From NCBI GenBank assembly GCA_002633005.1, contig NMRA01000156.1:182894-244893 (forward strand): a stretch of DNA of 62,000 nucleotides, given 5' to 3'. Each line of letters begins with the position of its first letter. Position 1 is the stretch's first letter. Both the position numbers and the translations under genes were made by a program. Below are positions 55,728 through 62,000 of the stretch, one piece after another. The DNA comes from Phoronis australis. Lineage: Eukaryota > Phoronida > Phoronidae. The notes below the pieces were generated by a model. The model had not been told where the DNA came from and searched no databases. It saw only the letters and a list, made by a program, of their open reading frames with translations.

Positions 55728-58700
55728 ATGGATATCGACAACATAGCTCAACTGATCAGAATGGTTCTGGATGCGCTGGGGTTGGATTTGTTTTATGTTG
55801 TAAGTTCTCGACTTTCACAAGTTGTCATTACGGTACTTCTCCACTTATTTTGCAAAAAAATAATTGTCACTTTTCAAATCCAGATTATTAGCTACAAATA
55901 GTGGAAACTCCACCAAATGTTGTTTTATGGCATCTACACAACACAAACCATGCTAGTAATAGACTAAAGTTTTCTTAGTATTTGTTTTTGTAGAGAAATT
56001 TTGACAAAAAAGGAATGTCACTTGTCAGCCATATTGTTTGTTAAATAAGTGAATAATTACCAGAACAATATAAATCATACAGGCTGTACCTGGATGTGCT
56101 AGTTCATTCAAGCACCGCTGGAACTAATACCCAGACAAAGGTTTCTAAAGTGAGTCTGATAAAAGCAAATTTGGTGCCATGTAATATCAAAACGTGCCCG
56201 GTATCATAAAGTAATGGTCAGTTTATATTTGGAATTGATGACATTGTCCGAAATTTGTCGACTATTGGAAAATATTTTTTTAACCTTGTGCTAGTAAGCA
56301 TTTCGTGAACAATGGAAACCACATTATTGATAATTATTGTTGCCTCAAAATGGCCGGCTGTTTTAAAATGATGAGATTTCTTCGATTTTAGGTCATAAGC
56401 TAACACTTGGAGTCAGAATAATAATAGTTTTGGTTCCCTGAATTGGAGACTGTCAGTCAATAGGAACACAAGACTTGTGAGGGACACAAATGTGTAGGCC
56501 TATGTGTTCCCAGTTAATTACCTTTGAAGCTAAAAAAGCATTGTCCAAATTTATTCTTTGAAAAATAATTTTTGTAGTGTCTGTTTAGATTTAGATGTGC
56601 CTCTCCCCGGCTTACTAGTGGCGTACATGAAAGTCCAAAAAATGCTATGTCTGAAACAGGCTCTGGTTTTACAAAGCTCCTACACTAAGACAATGCTATT
56701 GGAGTTATACAGTGCTGTTAGAAGGTTTTGACACGAATGCTTCAAACGTAACAGTAAACTGTCGTCTTTTCAGCCGTTGCCAGTCTGGGATGTGAAGCGT
56801 TGTGGGAGCAAGCGTAGCTTGGTGCGACGTGTAGGCAGTCAGCTCCCCCTGGGGCCTGCCAGGAGGCCCAGAGTTCAGGTACGCTGACGATAGCCGCAAA
56901 GACTAGTTATCTGGACCGTCTGCTACATTATACTAAACCTAATTCACTATGTCTTTACACAGGCAGTGCTGTGAACAAAACCACAATGCTCAGTTGGCAA
57001 ACTGAGGTTTTACACAGTTTTATGTAAAGATTTCAAAAGTCAAGCTAAATGTGTCATTAGAGTACATCAGAGGTCTGGTTTGTTCAACTTAGCATCTATA
57101 TAGAGATATTTTTATATTTTGTGCAAGTAACGAAATACATGGCTCAATTGCCACTCGTGTAGAAGTCAAACAGGCATTCAAAGAAATGAAATTCATTGAG
57201 AGTCCTGAAGTTGAATGCTTAAAGGGCCATTCTATTAAGCGTCAAAAGTGATTTTCTGAGATCAGCTTAGCATGGATTTGAACCTGCAACCTCCGCGATC
57301 ACAGTTTAATGCTCAACTAAACCCCACTCAATAAATGGTAGCCAACTTTTAGTGTACATGTATTTAACTGATAGTCAACGAACTTGATTTCAGCGAATGA
57401 GTTGGCAATTTGTATATTGCAATAAAACCACAAAAACAATGGATTTTGTTGTTTGGTTTAAACCCGGTCAAATTTAATAACCTCAAGAGGACTATGTCAT
57501 CCAATCATAATCCCATTTACATGTTAAGAGTTCTCATTTTGAACACTTGTTACAACAAGATGTTCCCCTCTTGTTGCAGAATGAGTTGCTTGGTGCTGCT
57601 TCCGAAATCGGCTCGGATGTGACCAATGTGTGCCCGACCCTGTCTGATCTCCGCTGGATTTATGACGACACTGGAGATAGTACAGTTTTGAGTAGGCAAG
57701 TAACTGTTGGGCAAAAAATAGCAAAGTGGGTTTTGCGTTTTATCCCTACTCAGTTGGACACCTGCATTCACCTTCTAAAAGGAATGGTGACTTGCATCGA
57801 TTTCAGCAAAGGTCTTGTGTTGTTTTTTTTTGGAAACGTACACAACGGCACGCGAGCAAGGCTTGAAACGCCACGATTTGCCAAAAGATGAGTAAAAGAT
57901 AAATAGTACAAATCCCACATCATTTTTGCTCAACTCAGGTGAAGTTTCTTTTTTGAAAATGTGAGCAACTAAAAGTTACTCACCTCCGACTCAATTTTCA
58001 AAAGAAAAAACGCCGACCAGAACCAACTACGGTATGTTTTTGAGGGCTTACATGAAGTAGTGTATCCCCAGCAATAAGGGAAGTAGAAGTCAGCTTCCAG
58101 TTTCAGCTTGGTGTGTTTGTTATATCTTGCTCACTTTATGCCGAGTACAGGTATATCTTACGTGGCTAAGCTTTTAATTGTTAAAATTTCATTTATTTAT
58201 CTTTTTAAACTTATTCGCTTTTGTTGAGTCTCTACATATAAATTTTTTAACTATATAAAATGATGTTGAATGTTCTAGAATTGTGATTGGTTCATGCAAT
58301 TTGACCTGACCTATTTATTTCTGAACCACCAGGCGTGTCATGTTCTTTATAAATCTTTGAATATTACTTACTAAACCAGCTAACTTCTCAATCCACATGT
58401 TGCTTCTCAGCTGTCAGAACCTGTGCTTACATAAAAGTATCCCGTTCAGATTTGTATTAATTGGGACAAAACCCAATGTTTTTTATGCAAGCCGTGATGC
58501 TTTACTAAACTCTTCTATTGGTCAGTTTTAAAAATCTCTTTCCTTAGATTGCACAGTCACGCCAGCACAGAGACACAACGAGAGCACGTGACCACCGTCT
58601 CCCGCGTGGTTGCCAAGGCACTGAAGCCGGTGGTGTCAAGACCCTGTACACCAGTCGACCAGCCAATACCGCCACAGCCTCAGTGTCAACCAACACCAGA

Positions 58701-60981
58701 TGTCGCCGCCATGGAGAAGATCAGCGTGCTGGAGGACGAGCTGGTGAAACTGCGTCAGCAGATCGCCATGATAGTCATGCTGCAGGAGCAGGCTAAAACA
58801 GTGCAACCCGGTGCGTCATGTCAGATTTACTAGTCACTTAAAACCAATATAATTATAACTAAAGTTCTAGTGTCCAAAACAACTTCTTCACAAGTGCCAC
58901 ATTTGCTTTTCCAAAGCAACATCACTGTGTTCTTATCTTTTATTTGAATTCAAGTTGGTAACAATAAAATGTCTGGAATTCTGGTGTCGGCCAGGCTTTT
59001 TGGTGGCTGGAACTAACCTGTCGTGACAAGGGAACTTTTGTTAAAGTAAGTGGCCTAAATCAAGTTGTTTTTGACATAAAGTGCAGGTTTACTTCACCCT
59101 TTACAAAATTTATTAGGACATACTCAGGAGCTCAGAATCACTATAAAGTTGACAGAAGCAGATGAACACTATACTGCTTACCAAATCCACGCGCATTTAA
59201 ATTTATAGTAAATGACAGATAAAAACACTGGCCTTGATAGCAGAGAATATTTGACAGACAACTAAGAAAATTGGCAATTTGTAATAAAATCACAAAAACA
59301 ACAGATTTGGTTGTTTTGTAGGTCTTGTCAAAGTTAATAACTTCAAGACCTTTATTCCGTCTACCAATAATTCCAAAAATACGTTTGTTAGCGTAAAACC
59401 GATAATATTTCTTTAAGTCTGCAGTAAATAAGCGATGTCTTGATGCAGTAGACAACGTTCTCCATTCTGAGAATAAGTGATTTGAATTCTGGAAATTTTA
59501 AGTATTAAACTTCATGGGTGCATTGCAATCTTCAATCTTTTGAAACTCGACCTTTGATTATAACGCCACAGCTAAATGGGTCAGTTATTAGAAATGTTGA
59601 AACGCAGGTACAAGTCTAAAGCACCATGATTTTCCTTTTATGATAGTGGTCAACCGTTTATTTCCCAATTTTTTGCTGTTAGAAAACCTGCACCCTGTTT
59701 TACTTCAAGATTTATTGTATTGTAAGTTGCATGTTTTAAAATCTGAAAATCTAATGTCACTGCATTTGAAATGCAAAGTTGAACATTGCCAGTTAATAGT
59801 CAACGTGTGTTAAAAGGTGTCTGCTTGTGTTTGCTTAAATATAATATCCCAATTCATTAGCATTATGGTGAAGTTTTGAACAAAAATAATGGCCAAAACT
59901 CATTTTAAATGTTCATAGTATTGCCAAAAATGTTCAAAATTTCACTGTGTGTCTGTTCATGACAGACGTACAACAGGCCTACAAATTTTTCAAATGACAA
60001 TAAAATTGTCTTCTTTTGATGAAATAAAATGTACTCTCCCACCATTTTATGTTCTAGTTTAAAGAAAGTTTACCGAATATACAATTTGATTTTGTTGCTA
60101 CAAATTTCAAAAGTCCCGGGAGGGTTGCTGGGTAGTCCAACTGTTTTTATATAGTCATAAAACCTTGACCATGTTCGTCATCTGTATTCAACGTTTCTCA
60201 ATCAAATCTAACAACCTTGTTGTCCTTTCAGCTGTGGCCGCCATCGACGTGCTACCCACTCCACCAAGCACTCCTGGGGGACCACCGGGTGCCCCAGTGT
60301 CTCGAGGGGCTCCACCCGTGCCCCCAGTACCCGGGGGTCCTCCCGCACCCCCTCCTCCACCAGGCTGCCCACCTCCACCCCCACCCCCACCTCCAGTTAT
60401 GGCTCCCAAGAAGTCTGTCATAGACTCCATCAAAGAGGTGAGACTATTGTTAAAGTCAGAATGTGCCAACTTGTATCTAAAGTGTTTGGTAATGGACTTA
60501 AATAGCATGCCAGTTCCAAATGTCTGAGTTCAAACTTCAGCAATAAGGATTTGCCAGTTTTTACCAAGTTCAGAATCATTCACATGTAAGTGAGACATGC
60601 TATTCAATTTATCATTTTTGACATCGAAAATTGCCTTGTGCTGGTGCATTAGGATTTATTAAAATAAAGACTTGAGCAATTTTCACAGCCGAGTTAGAAA
60701 ACTATTGTAAGTTTTGTTGTCAACATTTATGAGTCGCTTATGGGTAATTTTTTGATGATGTATGTCAGAGTAGTATTTCCGTCCGCATGATTGAAAGCAT
60801 TTATGACGTCTGCGTGAAGAAATATGACATTTATGACGTCTGTGTGAAGAAATATGACATTTTTACTCCAGAGAAAGAAGAACAATTCAAACCAGCCACA
60901 AAAGTCGACCACCCCAGGAGTACCCAACATGGCCGACGTGTTGAAAGGACTGGGAACAGTGAAGCTACGGTCAATAGAAAG
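55728..60981 (+). CDS. mtfr1: Mitochondrial fission regulator 1 family protein (6 coding exons visible, 3' end off window)
   Basis: MTFR family proteins are mitochondrial and promote fragmentation of the network. Visible coding exons: 55728-55799 (in an exon starting at 55699), 56774-56878, 57580-57725, 58548-58810, 60232-60437, 60872-60981; phases agree throughout, giving about 300 residues. Residues 1-59 (IAQLIRMVLDALG; VWDVKRCGSKRSLVRRVGSQ; PRVQ) match human MTFR1 IKRLIRMVFQQVG, LWSRKPYGSSRSIVRKIG and PRVQ. A conserved SDLRWIYDDTGD follows. A coiled coil spans residues 163-189 (MEKISVLEDELVKLRQQIA). Residues about 203-250 are proline-rich, then KKSVIDSIKE and PNMADVLKGLGTVKLRSIE, matching human PNMLEILKEMNSVKLRSVK. 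Exon 4 must use the donor at 57726 to keep frame with exon 5. A pre-duplication relative of MTFR1/MTFR2/MTFR1L is equally possible. Confidence 0.9.
55850..56056. repeat. Dispersed repeat family D, copy
   Basis: Blocks AAAAATAATTGTCACTTTTC, AGCTACAAATAGTGGAAACT, GCATCTACACAACACAAACC, TAGAGAAATTTTGACAAAAA and CACTTGTCAGCCATATTG in family order; it starts about 50 bp after the MTFR1 exon that holds the start codon. Non-coding. Confidence 0.65.
57240..57340 (-). repeat. tRNA-derived SINE-like sequence in MTFR1
   Basis: On the minus strand GTTGCAGGTTCAAATCC is a good B box, preceded by ATCGCGGAG and an A-box-like TTTAGTTGAGCATTAAAC. The acceptor stem does not close, so it is a SINE head or tRNA relic rather than a functional gene. 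Confidence 0.45.
60800..60859. repeat. 30-bp tandem duplication just upstream of an MTFR1 acceptor
   Basis: TTTATGACGTCTGCGTGAAG… is repeated once with a 30-bp period and a single difference (TGCGTG against TGTGTG). It ends 12 bp before the exon at 60872, so it lies in the branch-point region of intron 6. Confidence 0.85.
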
Positions 60982-61650
60982 GTGAAGAGAGCGTTGTTTT
61001 AAGTTTACGTGTACCCCTAATTATAATGTCTTCTTGAAATATCTATTCTAAGTAACAGGAGACTGTCAATTCATAAAAGTACATATTTTCTGAAACTATG
61101 AATTGAGACCAATCTAACCATGTCATTCACCATTCTTGTCACATGATAAAATGCATTATTGGCAAATGTGCCATTTTTTGAAAAATACACTGACTGGGAA
61201 AAATTTCTTTCATGAGCACTCACCAAATTTTCTGTATTAAAACTTTGATAAAAATGCTCAAAAAAGGTGTCTGAAATTTTCCATAGGCAGCTCCAATGTT
61301 TTTATGGTATTTTTTGAAATAAGGGTACTTGTAACCTTTATTTTATGAAAAGCTTTACAGTGATGTAGTATCACTTTATAACTAGCGTCAAAACAAGAAA
61401 TACAGAAAAGCTGAAATTCGTGTCCAAATGCTAGAATAAGGACTGCGTAAATCCAATGTGAGTGTAGGAGCTGAGGAACTATTATTAAAGGAGAATGCTA
61501 CCCAATTTGATTAGTATTTTCTACCGTCTTAATCGGTCTATATCCACATCGCCTCTTATACGGTCGACCTCACCTTGCCAAGAGGTGTCGCGATAACCTG
61601 TGAGGAAGGTGAGAAACGACGCAGCGACCTCAGTGGTTCATCTGCAGAGT
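60982..61650. other. MTFR1 intron after exon 7, no gene seen
   Basis: Begins with the donor GAAAG|GTGAAG. AT-rich sequence with weak family D resemblance near 61180-61260. The remaining C-terminal exon(s) of MTFR1 (about 60-80 residues in relatives) are not found before 62000. Confidence 0.5.
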
Positions 61651-61669
61651 GAATGCTGCTATATTGCGG

Positions 61670-61872
61670 TGCATCGTTCCCGCTTGTCCGAACTATGAAG
61701 CTGCGAAGAAAGTGGGAATATTGTTTCTCGACTTCCTCGAAAGCCTGAAATGCTTAGGAAGTGGCTCGCGGTAGTGAAGAATGAAAAGTACGCTGTTAAT
61801 AGCAAGTATGAGGCTGTGAAACATCTCCATGTCTGTGGCCGGCATTTCGTAGACAGTGATTTCTCTGACTAA
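61670..61872 (+). pseudogene. Frameshifted THAP-type zinc-finger fragment
   Basis: THAP domains are C2CH DNA-binding modules found in cellular factors and P-element-like transposases. From 61670 one frame reads CIVPACPNYEAAKKVGILFL, with the first cysteine pair. A different frame, from about 61729, reads RLPRKPEMLRKWLAVVKNEK and continues to HVCGRHFVDSDFSD, with the conserved W and the C-x2-H pair, and stops at 61870-61872. The junction near 61735 is explained by loss of one base at the expected Phe-Pro position. No start codon in proper context and no downstream open frame follow, so it is a relic, probably of a transposase or a dispersed THAP gene, lying inside or just past MTFR1. Confidence 0.65.
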
Positions 61873-62000
61873 TTCCGGCTTACCAAAGAACAATCCATAC
61901 GTTCCGTTGCCTGTGAATGTTCACGGTGCCTCTCTAGTATTTCTTGATCAGTGTATTCTGGTTCGAACTTGTAGCCTGTGAAACCTAACGATCTGACCCG

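Noticed and set aside
57547-57891. Reading the whole 114-codon frame as one MTFR1 exon
   Set aside because: Family resemblance ends after the SDLRWIYDDTGD segment, and a donor at 57726 joins in phase to the next conserved exon; the rest is intron.
60188-60508. Glycine-rich 106-codon minus-strand frame
   Set aside because: Mirror image of the proline-rich exon of MTFR1 (60232-60437).

Overview
The window is nuclear DNA of an invertebrate animal. It is AT-rich, its genes are cut into many small exons with GT-AG introns, and introns and spacers are full of short dispersed repeats, minisatellites and miniature inverted-repeat elements. The three genes read most like deuterostome-type orthologues, and the order of two of them matches vertebrates. 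A hemichordate, echinoderm or cephalochordate is my best guess, but the sequence alone does not settle the phylum.

Layout. 1-4328: no gene that I can name; it holds a CpG-richer patch with a strong minus-strand splice donor, a hairpin repeat and an LTR-like stretch. 4329-38779 (+): ARFGAP1, 11 coding exons, about 496 residues, fully contained, with a 15.3-kb intron 7. 38780-43224: 3' spacer between convergent genes, with repeats and a tRNA-derived SINE. 43225-about 54000 (-): ARMC1, eight coding exons, 286 residues, complete, with a poly(A) signal and a likely non-coding first exon. About 54060 to beyond the right edge (+): MTFR1 (mitochondrial fission regulator family), six coding exons visible, about 300 residues, C-terminus off the window. 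A frameshifted THAP-domain fragment lies at 61670-61872.

Function. ARFGAP1 is a curvature-sensing GTPase activator for Arf1 in COPI traffic at the Golgi. ARMC1 and MTFR1 both belong to families tied to mitochondrial shape and distribution. They are arranged head to head across a short promoter, the same arrangement I recall for human ARMC1 and MTFR1 on chromosome 8q13. This is ancient microsynteny and possible co-regulation.

I do not see an operon, a defence system, a CRISPR array or any other exotic system. The most interesting points are: a 129-bp in-frame triplication running out of ARFGAP1 exon 3; the ARMC1/MTFR1 bidirectional pair; a minimal uORF whose stop codon abuts the MTFR1 start; a perfect 27-bp-arm hairpin flanked by 14-bp direct repeats; several families of inverted-repeat elements; and a 0.7-kb near-identical duplication meeting at an N that looks like an assembly artefact. 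Exon boundaries were worked out by hand from splice-site phase and resemblance to recalled family sequences, not by alignment software.
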